Assembly: GCF_001517625.2 (NCBI RefSeq)
Contig: NZ_LN999828.1
Span: 1,380,303-1,444,302, forward strand
DNA length: 64,000 nt
From: Clostridium sp. AT4
GTDB lineage: Bacteria > Bacillota > Clostridia > Lachnospirales > Lachnospiraceae
Reading direction: 5' to 3'
The translations under genes were made by a program, and so were the position numbers. The notes beneath the pieces were generated by a model. That model was given only the letters and a program-made list of their open reading frames with translations, was not told where the DNA came from and did no database searches. Below, piece after piece: positions 37,030 through 45,746 of this stretch. Positions within the stretch are counted from its first letter, which is position 1. Each line of letters starts with the position of its first letter.

Positions 37030-37256
37030 GCTTTACCTCCTTTCTGTAAATTCTCCAATCTCATTGTAAAAAACGAACCGGAAAAAACCTTTCATATTAA
37101 AACACGCTTTTTCCCGCAACCGCTTTTGACACAATCAACTCATCTTATTCCAAAATAAATACTCTTTTCTCTCCTGTTTCCTCTTATTGACTTTGCAGCT
37201 TCTGGTTGCTAAAATCTTTTATGGATAAAATCACAAATTCATAAAAAGACACACAA

Positions 37257-37313
37257 ACTGCTATGGAGCTTCACGGGCATCTGATGCCTGCTGTGAGCTG
37301 TGGCAGTTTTTTT
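37257..37313 (+). terminator. Long imperfect hairpin with T tract
   Basis: CTGC/GCAG, AGCT/AGCT, TCAC/GTGA and GGCA/TGCC pair in nested order across 37258-37306, followed by seven T residues (37307-37313). It could stop transcription entering the mobilisation genes, or attenuate it. Confidence 0.6.
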
Positions 37314-37319
37314 ATTACC

Positions 37320-37678
37320 TATGCCGTTCTACGGAACTGAACAGCCGGACGCTGTCCATAAATGGGCGGTAACGCTCGTATGAGTTTTGGACAGGCTGCC
37401 TATGCAGCCTAAAACTCGCAAATTCCCTTCGGGCAATTTGCCAAAGATAGCAAGCACTGCCTGTGTTCCCTCACAGGCACCATTTCCCCAAGTTTCTTCC
37501 AAGTAGAAACTTGAAAAAATTGGCTTGCATGGGGCATATCCCCCTGACCCCCTTTGCACTCCAAAACCCAGCAATTACTCCACGGGAATTTCTGAATTTT
37601 TACGTTCAAAAACCACACCGCCGGATACGGCATATCACAAAATTTTCTTCATAAATAAGAAAGGGAAAGGGCAAAGCA
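37320..37678 (+). other. Candidate origin of transfer (oriT)
   Basis: No gene lies here, but the sequence is dense in stable inverted repeats directly upstream of mobC and the relaxase. AGGCTGC-N4-GCAGCCT lies inside GAGTTTT/AAAACTC near 37380-37420. GCCTGTG-N6-CACAGGC is near 37460-37480. CAAGTTTCT-N7-AGAAACTTG is near 37492-37516. This layout is what one expects for the oriT of a MobC/relaxase pair. The nick site is not identified. Confidence 0.5.
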
Positions 37679-38020
37679 ATGGCAAAAAGAGAAAGACAAA
37701 ATGAATTGAAAATATATCTGAGCGATGATGAACAGTACATCCTAGAACAGAAGTGGAAAGCCTCCAATATGAAAAGCAAATCCGCCTTTATCCGGCATCT
37801 GATTTTGTACGGATATGTCTATGATGTAAACTACGAACACCTACGGGAATACAACACAATCCTCTCTCGCATCGGGAACAATTTAAACCAGATTGCCAAG
37901 CGTATGAACGCCACGGGCAACGTCTATGAAGCCGATGTAAAAGAAGTAAAGGAGCTGATGAAACAGGTATGGCAATCACAAAAATCCATGCTATCCAAGC
38001 AACCGTCAATAAAGCAGTAG
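37679..38020 (+). CDS. mobC: Mobilisation accessory protein MobC
   Basis: A 113-residue protein with a ribbon-helix-helix N-terminus (LKIYLSDDEQYILEQKWKAS) and the MobC signature YNTILSRIGNNLNQIAKRMN. It helps the relaxase open oriT DNA. AAGGGAAAGG precedes the ATG. Its 3' end overlaps the relaxase gene by 52 bp in another frame. Confidence 0.88.
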   Translation: MAKRERQNELKIYLSDDEQYILEQKWKASNMKSKSAFIRHLILYGYVYDVNYEHLREYNTILSRIGNNLNQIAKRMNATGNVYEADVKEVKELMKQVWQSQKSMLSKQPSIKQ

Positions 38021-39372
38021 ATTACATCTGCAACCCAGCAAAGACAGATGAAAGCATCCTCATTTCTTCCTTTGGATGCAGTCCGGAAACTGCTGCTTTT
38101 GATTTCAAGTTTGCCCTGTCAAAAACCAATCAGGTAGACCCAAACAAAGCATTTCATCTGATACAGGCATTTATGCCCGGAGAAGTATCTTATAAGGAAG
38201 CTCATCAAATCGGCATAGAGCTTGCCGATAAACTTCTGGAAGGAAAATACTCTTACATTGTGGCTACCCACATTGACAAAGGACACGTTCATAACCACAT
38301 CATTTTCTGTGCTGCAGATAACATCAATCATGAGAAATACCATGACTGTAAAAAGACCTACTATCACATCCGGCATATGAATGATGAGCTGTGTTCCGAG
38401 TATCAGTTATCCGTTCTGCCACCAACTGACCAGCGTGGAAAAACATACAAGGAATGGCTCTCCAATAAAAGCAATTCCTCATGGAAAACCAGGCTCAATA
38501 ATGACATTGACGAAGCCATCCAAACTGCTGATACTTATGAGGACTTTCTTGACCTTATCCGTGCCAAAGGATATGAGATAAAAGGCGAAACCTTTGATGC
38601 AAAATCTTTAAAATATATCTCATTCCGACCACTTGACTGTGAGCATTTTATCCGTGGCAGAGCCAACTCTTTAGGTTCGGAATACACCAAAGAACGAATT
38701 AAGGAACGGATCGAAGAAAAGGCATTGATACAGCCTAAAAAGCGTATTCCATTTCCTACAAAAAAGAAGCAGCTTGTCAAAGATTATTCTTCCAAAAAGC
38801 TCATTGACACATCGGAAGAAAAGTTTGAACAAAGTCCTGGTCTGAAGCACTGGGCGGACATCCAAAACCTTAAAATTGCTGCCAGCAGTTACAGTGAAAC
38901 AGGCTCCATTGCCGAGTTGGAAAAACAGCTTGCAGCTAAGTCGGTTCTTGCCAAAACTGCACGAAACAGTCTTGTGGAAACCGAGCATCAATTAAAGGAT
39001 TTAGGGCAGATATTAAAATATGCTGAGCAATATCAGACCAATCATATCTATCAGGTCCGGTACCAAAAATCCAAAAATCCGGATGCTTACCTGCGAAGTC
39101 ACGAAACAGAACTTCTACTCCATGACGGTGCAAAAAATATGTTGAAACGCCTTGGAGTGAACCCTAAAACTCTAGATATTGAAAAGCTCCGTAACGAATA
39201 CAAATCTTTGTATTTGAAGAAAGGAACCTTACAGAAAACCTATAAATCTGCTGAGAAAGAAATCAATGCTCTCAACAGAAAATTAGATAATCTGAATCAA
39301 TATCTTACCCGTAATTCGTCAGTTCAGAAGATTAGCGACAGGAAAACAGAAAAGAACCAAACTACTCTCTGA
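37969..39372 (+). CDS. mobA: MOBP-type relaxase
   Basis: The relaxase nicks oriT and stays bound to the transferred strand. The N-terminus MAITKIHAIQATVNKAVDYI carries the candidate catalytic tyrosine. The three-histidine metal motif is THIDKGHVHNHIIFC near residue 105. The rest is a helical, charged C-terminal region ending in a coiled coil (AEKEINALNRKLDNLNQYLT). Length of 467 residues suits Tn1549-type relaxases. The start overlaps mobC, implying coupled translation. Confidence 0.9.
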   Translation: MAITKIHAIQATVNKAVDYICNPAKTDESILISSFGCSPETAAFDFKFALSKTNQVDPNKAFHLIQAFMPGEVSYKEAHQIGIELADKLLEGKYSYIVATHIDKGHVHNHIIFCAADNINHEKYHDCKKTYYHIRHMNDELCSEYQLSVLPPTDQRGKTYKEWLSNKSNSSWKTRLNNDIDEAIQTADTYEDFLDLIRAKGYEIKGETFDAKSLKYISFRPLDCEHFIRGRANSLGSEYTKERIKERIEEKALIQPKKRIPFPTKKKQLVKDYSSKKLIDTSEEKFEQSPGLKHWADIQNLKIAASSYSETGSIAELEKQLAAKSVLAKTARNSLVETEHQLKDLGQILKYAEQYQTNHIYQVRYQKSKNPDAYLRSHETELLLHDGAKNMLKRLGVNPKTLDIEKLRNEYKSLYLKKGTLQKTYKSAEKEINALNRKLDNLNQYLTRNSSVQKISDRKTEKNQTTL

Positions 39373-39593
39373 TTTTTTCCATCAAAAAAGATGTATCGCA
39401 TTGAAGTTTTTCACTTCGCTGCGATACACCTTGATGTGTGTAGTAAACTCTTGCTGCTTTTTCTACTAATATTCCGTTTTTTCGTATTTTCCACTTTCGT
39501 TCCACCATGTACTGTACTCCATATCTGTCATGTATTCTAACGCAATTCACTCCTGCCGATGTGTAATGTAAACTACAATCGAGGTGAATTACA

Positions 39594-39941
39594 ATGCAGG
39601 ATATAAAACAAAATCTTGCCAACGCAGTACGTGAATACCGCACAGAACTCGGTCTTTCACAGGAAAAGCTGGCAGAAATTCTTAATCTTGATCAACGTAC
39701 CATATTAAACATAGAAGCCGGACGTGGAAATCCTAAATTCGAGGTACTATATCCATTAATTACATACCTGAAAATACCAGCCGATAGGATATTCTATCCG
39801 GATAATAGCGAGCAAAAACCAAACCTTCAGAAGCTCTTTACCTTATTAAGTGATTGCACAGAACATGAAGCTAATGATTTGTTACCCATGGTTCGCTATC
39901 TGCTTGAATTACTGCGAAAACAAGATAATCCTACTCTTTGA
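39594..39941 (+). CDS. XRE-family HTH regulator
   Basis: A 115-residue protein with YRTELGLSQEKLAEILNLDQ and RTILNIEAGRGNPKFEVLYP, a classic Cro/CI helix-turn-helix, plus a short C-terminal helical domain. GAGGTG precedes the ATG. It lies between the relaxase and the beta-lactam island. It may belong to the ICE or act on the island; nothing in the sequence decides this. No gene is convincing in the 220 bp before it. Confidence 0.85.
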   Translation: MQDIKQNLANAVREYRTELGLSQEKLAEILNLDQRTILNIEAGRGNPKFEVLYPLITYLKIPADRIFYPDNSEQKPNLQKLFTLLSDCTEHEANDLLPMVRYLLELLRKQDNPTL

Positions 39942-40020
39942 TAAACCAATAGAATCTATTCGAAGCTATTGGTTTTCTTATTTTCAATTATTTTTGCTTA
40001 TATTTTTCTCCTCTCTCAAA

Positions 40021-40059
40021 TCTTACTTGTGTAATATTTTAATTATTACACAAGTAAGA
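40021..40059. promoter_or_regulatory. Perfect 16-bp inverted repeat holding two BlaI-type dyads
   Basis: TCTTACTTGTGTAATA (40021-40036) and its exact reverse complement (40044-40059) are separated by 7 bp. Each arm contains the dyad TTAC-N4-GTAA (40023-40034 and 40046-40057). It lies 93 bp before blaI. It may be a paired BlaI operator, a weak terminator of the XRE gene (the right arm is followed by TTTT), or both. Confidence 0.7.
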
Positions 40060-40084
40060 TTTTAAACCAACCTGTTTGTTTGAA

Positions 40085-40132
40085 TTGACAGCAGAAAAAA
40101 TAGAACTTATAATATTTTTATTACAACCGTAA
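40085..40132 (+). promoter_or_regulatory. blaI-blaR1 promoter with BlaI-type operator
   Basis: TTGACA (40085-40090), a 17-bp spacer and TATAAT (40108-40113) form a perfect sigma-A promoter. The dyad TTACAACCGTAA (40121-40132) covers the expected transcription start, so a bound dimer would block initiation. The ribosome site AGGAGGG follows and blaI begins at 40153. The same dyad occurs before the PBP operon and upstream of the class A beta-lactamase. Confidence 0.85.
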
Positions 40133-40152
40133 GATTTTAGGAGGGATTTTAA

Positions 40153-40539
40153 ATGAGTGACTTGCCGCAGATTTCCGAAGCTGAATATGAAGTTATGAAA
40201 ATCGTATGGAAACATGCTCCAATTAACACCAATGAAATAACAGAAAAATTACTGCAGTCCACAAACTGGAGTCCTAAAACGATACAAACACTTATTAAAC
40301 GTCTTGTTACTAAAGGTGCACTCACTTATGAAAAACAAAGTCGTGTTTTCGTTTATACTCCATTAGTAAAAGAAAGTGAATATATTTGCCAAGAAAGTAA
40401 TTCCTTTCTTAATCGTTATTATGACGGGGATATTACAGCTATGTTATCTGCATACATAGAAAATGACAAACTGACAGAACCAGAAATAGAAACGCTTCGC
40501 TCTCTTCTATCCAAGAGAGGAAAAAAAGGAGGCGATTAA
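40153..40539 (+). CDS. blaI: BlaI/MecI-family repressor
   Basis: A 128-residue winged-helix repressor of beta-lactam resistance genes. The HTH is EITEKLLQSTNWSPKTIQTL, with IKRLVTKGALTYEKQSRVFV as the wing, and a C-terminal dimerisation region. In staphylococci BlaI/MecI is cut near an Asn-Phe in the dimer domain; here SNSFLNRYY offers a comparable place, which is inference. The gene is 1 bp from blaR1 and directly downstream of a promoter-operator. It is the only intact blaI in the window. Confidence 0.93.
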   Translation: MSDLPQISEAEYEVMKIVWKHAPINTNEITEKLLQSTNWSPKTIQTLIKRLVTKGALTYEKQSRVFVYTPLVKESEYICQESNSFLNRYYDGDITAMLSAYIENDKLTEPEIETLRSLLSKRGKKGGD

Positions 40540-40540
40540 C

Positions 40541-42337
40541 ATGGCTAATTTCATGATACGCTTTTTATTATGCAATGTATTGATCAGCGGTATCATCGGA
40601 ATTCTTTTGATAGCCAAATGGGTATTCAGAAACAACTTGTCCAGCCGGATGCAGTATAATCTGTGGTTGCTGTTACTCGGACTTTTAGCAGTACCTTTTA
40701 TACCCTTCCGTCCAGTTTGTTTCCCGCAAATTTTCTCATGGCTCAGTAGCGTACAAAACTCCACCACTTCTCATGCAGATGTTGGTACAAATAATGTTAT
40801 GAATACCGATTTATCCGGTACTACAAATTGGATGAATGACTTTGCCCTTTCTGTAAACCATGACACATCATCCGTTACCGGGTACATTTTATTGAGTATA
40901 TGGATTGTGGGAATGCTTATGATGATGATATTGGTAATCAAATCTTCTCTTCGTTTACGCACTATAAAGAGATCTGCACTTCCCCTTCAGAATCCGAAAG
41001 TTCGCAGACTGTATAACAGATGCTTGAATGAGATGAAAATAATAAGGAATATTCCTGTGTACAGTACCGCTTTTTTGAAATCCCCTATTATCGTAGGATT
41101 TTTGAAGCCATGTATTTATCTGCCAATTCATTTAATCTCAGATTATCATGAATCTGATATGAGATATATGCTATTGCATGAACTACAACACTACAGACAT
41201 AAGGATGCCATTGCCAATTATCTTATGAACTTTGCCGGAGTGCTTTATTGGTTTAACCCCTTTGTCTGGTTTGCACTAAGAGAAATGCGTAACGACAGAG
41301 AAGTTGCCTGTGACACTTCTGTTCTAAAAATGCTTGAAGAGGACGATTATGAGAATTACGGAAATACGCTGATTAACTTTATAGAAAAGGTCTCCTTTTC
41401 TCCTTTTCCTTTTGCCGCCAACCTTAGCGGAAACATGAAACAAATGAAGCGTCGCATTATCAACATTGCCTCTTATGAGAAACCAACGTTTTGCAAGAAA
41501 TTAAAAGGCATGACTGCTTTTATACTGACCACAGTTCTAATAATGGGACTTACACCTTTTATTTCTACATATGCAGCGGACGAAAGTCGCTACCAATGGG
41601 AATCTTCCTCAGAAAATATTTCATATGTAGATTTTTCTAAATACTTTGGAAAATACGAAGGAAGCTTTGTTTTATACGATCTTAGAAATGATGTCTGGAG
41701 CATACATGATATAGAACATGCTACGCTACGAGTTGCACCGGATTCCACTTACAAGATATATGATGCTTTATTTGGATTGGAAGAAGGTGTCATTACACCA
41801 CAGGATTCTTTTATTGCATGGAATGGAGAAAACTACCCGTTTGAAGCATGGAACGCTGATCAGACCTTGCAGTCTGCTATGGCTTCATCTGTGAACTGGT
41901 ACTTCCAATCAGTGGACGAACAACTTGGTACTACTTCCGTTTACGATTATATCAAGGAAATCGGATATGGAAATAAGAACATGAGCGGTGATTTCTCCAC
42001 TTATTGGATGGAATCTTCCTTGAAGATTTCCCCAATAGAGCAGGTCGAACTTCTAACCAGGCTGCAGAATAACAGCCTTGGCTTCGCCCCTGAAAATATC
42101 AATGCAGTAAAAGATGCCATCTGCCTTTCCTCTTCCGATGCCGGAACATTCTACGGAAAGACCGGAACCGGACGAGTAAACGGACAAGATGTGAACGGTT
42201 GGTTTATAGGCTATATCGAAACTGCAGATAATACATACTTTTTTGCTACCAACATTGGTGCAGACAGCGATGCTACCGGAGGCAACGCAACTGAAATAAC
42301 CATGTCTATCTTGTCAGACATGAATATCTGGAAATAA
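40541..42337 (+). CDS. blaR1: BlaR1-type sensor-protease (first)
   Basis: BlaR1 binds beta-lactams outside the cell and activates a membrane zinc protease that relieves BlaI repression. The 598-residue protein has an N-terminal M56 membrane domain with the zinc motif HELQHYRHKD at residue 213 and a further membrane helix near 325-345. A class-D-like penicillin-binding sensor completes it: STYK with the acylated serine near residue 402, SSVNW, YGN and YGKTGTG. Length equals staphylococcal BlaR1. It is cotranscribed with blaI and followed by a strong terminator. Confidence 0.94.
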   Translation: MANFMIRFLLCNVLISGIIGILLIAKWVFRNNLSSRMQYNLWLLLLGLLAVPFIPFRPVCFPQIFSWLSSVQNSTTSHADVGTNNVMNTDLSGTTNWMNDFALSVNHDTSSVTGYILLSIWIVGMLMMMILVIKSSLRLRTIKRSALPLQNPKVRRLYNRCLNEMKIIRNIPVYSTAFLKSPIIVGFLKPCIYLPIHLISDYHESDMRYMLLHELQHYRHKDAIANYLMNFAGVLYWFNPFVWFALREMRNDREVACDTSVLKMLEEDDYENYGNTLINFIEKVSFSPFPFAANLSGNMKQMKRRIINIASYEKPTFCKKLKGMTAFILTTVLIMGLTPFISTYAADESRYQWESSSENISYVDFSKYFGKYEGSFVLYDLRNDVWSIHDIEHATLRVAPDSTYKIYDALFGLEEGVITPQDSFIAWNGENYPFEAWNADQTLQSAMASSVNWYFQSVDEQLGTTSVYDYIKEIGYGNKNMSGDFSTYWMESSLKISPIEQVELLTRLQNNSLGFAPENINAVKDAICLSSSDAGTFYGKTGTGRVNGQDVNGWFIGYIETADNTYFFATNIGADSDATGGNATEITMSILSDMNIWK

Positions 42338-42343
42338 AAATAT

Positions 42344-42384
42344 CGGGTAAAGGTCATAGTTATAATCCTTTGCCCGTTTTTTTT
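42344..42384. terminator. Bidirectional terminator after blaR1
   Basis: CGGGTAAAGG (42344-42353) and CCTTTGCCCG (42367-42376) form a 10-bp stem with one mismatch, followed by eight T residues. On the opposite strand the stem is also followed by a T-rich tract, so it can serve the converging gene at 42432-42866. Confidence 0.88.
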
Positions 42385-42431
42385 ATTTTCACTTTATGCA
42401 TAAAAGCGTTTCAACTATCCAGTTCTATACG

Positions 42432-42866
42432 TCAAGAATTAGATTTATTATTGATGTATTCTACAATTTCTCCAATAAAAAAAGATATCAATGTCCCAAT
42501 TGAAACAAACAAACTATCTCTATCACCTAATGATTCAATGAAGATTGAAAATGTAAACGTAAAGTTACTATACATATAATCATAAAAAACGTATTTCAGA
42601 GTACCTATCAAGAGCATCAACCCGAAAGAAATTAGTGCATATATTAGGCACAGCAAAAAGCTAATGTCAATGCTGCGTTTGACAATGATTTTTCCCATAA
42701 AAAAACCTAAAATAAAAACCCCAATATCAATATATGTATATATAATTAAAAAACCCAAATAGGCTAAGGCCGCATTATATTTGGGAAATAAATAAAAACA
42801 AAGAAAATAAGCCAAAGCCACACATACAAAATATACTAAAAAGAATATATTCAACAAAAACGTCAT
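42432..42866 (-). CDS. Four-helix membrane protein, unrecognised
   Basis: A 144-residue protein with about four hydrophobic segments (FLLNIFFLVYFVCVALAYFL, LGFLIIYTYIDIGVFILGFF, SFLLCLIYALISFGLMLLIG, SLFVSIGTLISFFIGEIV). No family recognised. It is very AT-rich and runs against its neighbours. Its start abuts the truncated blaI copy at 42870, so its arrival or a deletion probably removed the 5' part of that gene. Confidence 0.6.
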   Translation of the reverse strand: MTFLLNIFFLVYFVCVALAYFLCFYLFPKYNAALAYLGFLIIYTYIDIGVFILGFFMGKIIVKRSIDISFLLCLIYALISFGLMLLIGTLKYVFYDYMYSNFTFTFSIFIESLGDRDSLFVSIGTLISFFIGEIVEYINNKSNS

Positions 42867-42869
42867 TCT

Positions 42870-43004
42870 TTTTTAAATCGTTATTATAATGGTAAAATAA
42901 CAGCTATGATATCCTCTTATCTCGAAGATGATGCATTACCTACAACAGAAATAGAGGAACTCCGTTCCATTCTCACAAAAATGTCACAAAAAGGAGGAAA
43001 GTAA
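42870..43004 (+). pseudogene. Second blaI, only the last 44 codons left
   Basis: The frame reads FLNRYYNGKITAMISSYLED followed by DALPTTEIEELRSILTKMSQKGGK in two parts, closely parallel to the C-terminus of the intact BlaI (FLNRYYDGDITAMLSAYIEN). It ends 1 bp before the second blaR1, the same spacing as the intact pair. The DNA-binding domain and promoter are gone. Confidence 0.9.
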
Positions 43005-43005
43005 T

Positions 43006-44802
43006 ATGAGTGATTTTATGATACGCTTTCTCATTTGTAATTTATGGATTAGCTGTATCATTGGAATCCTTTTAGTAGTTAAAAAATTATTCAAAAAAAT
43101 TTTAACTAGCCGTATGCAATATAATTTATGGTTCTTATTATTTATATTGTTGTTAATCCCTTTTGTACCATCAAAGCCAACAAAATTTTTTTCCATATTT
43201 GCGTTATTTAGTAACATTCCACAATCAGAATTACCAAATAATGATATTGTATCACATACAACCAATGAAACAATTTTTGAAAATAATATGAATTGGATGA
43301 ATGACTTTACACTTTCTATCACTCAAGATACATCATCAATATTTGGATTGATTTTAGGAGCTGTTTGGATTATAGGTGTACTAACAATGATTATTTTGGT
43401 TACAAAATCAGTTTTACGCTTACATATGTTAAAAAAATCCGCTCTATCTTTGCAAAATGTTGAAGTACGAAAAATTTATTATAGTTGTTTAGATGAGATG
43501 AATTTAAAAAAGGATATCCCCATTTACAGTACTGCTTTTTTAAAATCTCCCATCATCGTTGGTATTTGGAAACCATGCATTTATTTGCCGATACATTTGA
43601 TTTCTGATTATAATACTTCTGATTTACGATATATGTTGCTACACGAGTTACAACATTACAAATATAGGGATAATATTACTAACTATTTTATGATTCTTAT
43701 TAGAATTATTTATTGGTTTAATCCTATTGTATTGGTTGCGCTAAAAGAAATGTGTCATGATAGGGAAATTGCTTGTGATAGTTCTGTATTAAAAATGCTT
43801 GAATATAAGGACTATATTAACTATGGAAATACATTGATTAATTTTGCTGAAAAAATTTCTACCACTCCATTTCCATTTGTAGCTGGACTTGGCGGAAATA
43901 TGAAGCAAATTAAACGCCGTATTCTTAACATTGCTTCTTATGAAAATCCTACCTATTGGAAACGAATAAAAGGATTGATTGCTTTTTTAATGACAGCTAT
44001 TTTACTTTTTGGTTGCTCTCCTATGTTGTCCACATATGCATCGGAGGAATGCTATACTTGGGATACTTCCTCAAAAAAGATTACGCTTGTAGATCTCTCA
44101 TCATATTTTGATGGGTACAAAGGAAGTTTTGTGCTTTACGATTTACAGAAAGATAATTGGAATATATACGATATAGAACAGGCAACTATACGAATATCTC
44201 CCAACTCTACTTATAAAATATATGATGCTCTATTTGCTTTAGAAGAAAATATTATTACTTCAGAAAATTCTTTTATTTCCTGTCCTCAACAGAATTATCC
44301 ATTTGAATCATGGAATGAAGACCAAACTCTGTTTTCTGCAATGAATTCTTCTGTTACTTGGTATTTTCAAGCTTTGGATGCAAAGTTAGGTAAATCTAAT
44401 TTGCAATCTTATATTGAACAAATTGGATATGGAAATCAAAACATAAATGGAGAACTTTCTTCATATTGGATGGAATCCTCCTTAAAAATCTCTCCTATAG
44501 AACAGGTAGAACTTTTAACGTCATTATACTTTAATGATTTTGGATTTACGCCAGAAAACATTCAAACTACAAAAGAAAGTATCCAGCTATTTTCAGATGT
44601 TAATTGCACAATTTATGGTAAAACTGGTACTGGATGTATTGAAGAAAAAAATGTAAACGGTTGGTTTATAGGTTTCGTGGAATCTAAAAATCATACATAT
44701 TTTTTTGCAACAAATATTCAAGCTATAGATAATGCAACTGGCAGTATTGCATCTGAAATTACACTTTCTATATTATCTGATATGAATATTTATAAATTAT
44801 AA
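43006..44802 (+). CDS. blaR1: BlaR1-type sensor-protease (second)
   Basis: Also 598 residues, clearly paralogous to the first BlaR1 (19 of the first 30 residues identical). It keeps all functional motifs: HELQHYKYRD at residue 213, STYK near 401, SSVTW, YGN and YGKTGTG. Its DNA is visibly more AT-rich than the first copy, so it was probably acquired separately rather than duplicated in place. Its own blaI is truncated and no promoter is obvious, since the old one is lost. If expressed it would have to act on the intact BlaI. AAAGGAGG precedes the ATG. Confidence 0.92.
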   Translation: MSDFMIRFLICNLWISCIIGILLVVKKLFKKILTSRMQYNLWFLLFILLLIPFVPSKPTKFFSIFALFSNIPQSELPNNDIVSHTTNETIFENNMNWMNDFTLSITQDTSSIFGLILGAVWIIGVLTMIILVTKSVLRLHMLKKSALSLQNVEVRKIYYSCLDEMNLKKDIPIYSTAFLKSPIIVGIWKPCIYLPIHLISDYNTSDLRYMLLHELQHYKYRDNITNYFMILIRIIYWFNPIVLVALKEMCHDREIACDSSVLKMLEYKDYINYGNTLINFAEKISTTPFPFVAGLGGNMKQIKRRILNIASYENPTYWKRIKGLIAFLMTAILLFGCSPMLSTYASEECYTWDTSSKKITLVDLSSYFDGYKGSFVLYDLQKDNWNIYDIEQATIRISPNSTYKIYDALFALEENIITSENSFISCPQQNYPFESWNEDQTLFSAMNSSVTWYFQALDAKLGKSNLQSYIEQIGYGNQNINGELSSYWMESSLKISPIEQVELLTSLYFNDFGFTPENIQTTKESIQLFSDVNCTIYGKTGTGCIEEKNVNGWFIGFVESKNHTYFFATNIQAIDNATGSIASEITLSILSDMNIYKL

Positions 44803-45717
44803 AAGTAACAATCATATAGATAGGAAAAAACAACATAACTCAATCAGTTTAGTTCAACACAATTCTTTAAATTGATAAAAGGATGGTACACAAAAAGATA
44901 AACTACCCATATTGTGTGGACAGCATATAAAAAACATTCTTGTTAAGATAATAATATTTGAGTTAAAAACAGGAGTGGCAATGCCACTCCTGTTTTTAAC
45001 TGGACATACTTATGGTTATAAAAAATGACTAACAGATATAAAATATCCTGTTATATATACATATAAGAAATATCTATTACCCATTTTCTGTGTCAGCAAC
45101 TTTCTATCCATATTTCTTCATAAATTGCATGATTGTTTTCGAAAATCATAATATCCACAGCAAGATACCTAAAAGAAATGATACATCATTGATAATGTAT
45201 CGCATACTCTGTGTCTGTATATAACCTCATATTGCACCTGTACTCTCACATCCGTTCTTCTAATCGCAGAAAATTCCGTAAAAGTTCATTTTTCATCTTC
45301 AGGCACTCAATTTCTTACTGATATTCTCTGATACTAGCTGGTTCTGTCTGTTTTTTAGGACGTCCTCTGTATTTTAGCAGAAGCCCAGCAATAAGACGAG
45401 TCTATTCCCGATTATAGTAATTGATTCAGTTTTCAATTTGTCGAATCTCTAATTAAAAGTATTTTACAAGCTTACGGATTGGTTTTTCCTACTTTACACA
45501 TAGCAATCAGCTTTGGTTCAATTATTTGATATGCGTGTATTTACTTTTTGCTATAACAAAACCTGCTCATATAATCAAGTGTTTTTTGTTGAAACCACAG
45601 GCTCCTTATGTGATTCTATTATTTTAAATAAGGGGGCTTTTTGTCATTGTCCGTTTTTATTGGTTCAGTTCACTTTTTATGCTCAGATACAATAGGAAAA
45701 ATTATTTTAAATTTTGC
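44803..45717. other. AT-rich intergenic region with transposase debris
   Basis: No intact gene. A perfect hairpin at 44961-45001 ends the second blaR1. Around 45250-45400 the minus strand encodes KYRGRPKKQTEPASIREYQ and a leucine-rich stretch, interrupted by a stop, like the first protein of an IS3-type element. A terminator-like hairpin (GCTCCTTAT near 45601 with ATAAGGGGGC near 45632, then TTTTT) precedes the regulated promoter at 45718. Confidence 0.5.
44961..45001. terminator. Perfect 19-bp hairpin
   Basis: AGTTAAAAACAGGAGTGGC (44961-44979) is followed by a 3-base loop and its exact complement (44983-45001). The outer part of each arm is A- or T-rich, which makes it a bidirectional terminator for the second blaR1, 160 bp upstream. 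Confidence 0.75.
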
Positions 45718-45746
45718 TTGACTTTTAAATATTACTATTGTAATAT
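45718..45746 (+). promoter_or_regulatory. BlaI-regulated promoter upstream of class A beta-lactamase
   Basis: TTGACT (45718-45723), a 17-bp spacer and TAATAT (45741-45746) form a promoter. The dyad TTACTATTGTAA (45732-45743) overlaps the -10 exactly as at the PBP promoter. The first gene downstream on this strand is the class A beta-lactamase, more than 400 bp away, so the leader is unusually long. Confidence 0.75.

Noticed and set aside
39362-39643. A 93-codon minus-strand frame between the relaxase and the XRE gene
   Set aside because: It overlaps the XRE gene start and ribosome site on the other strand, has an unlikely composition and resembles no family I know.
45513-45695. A 60-codon plus-strand frame before the beta-lactamase promoter
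   Set aside because: It spans a terminator-like hairpin, is rich in Cys and Phe from AT-rich DNA, and has no ribosome site.
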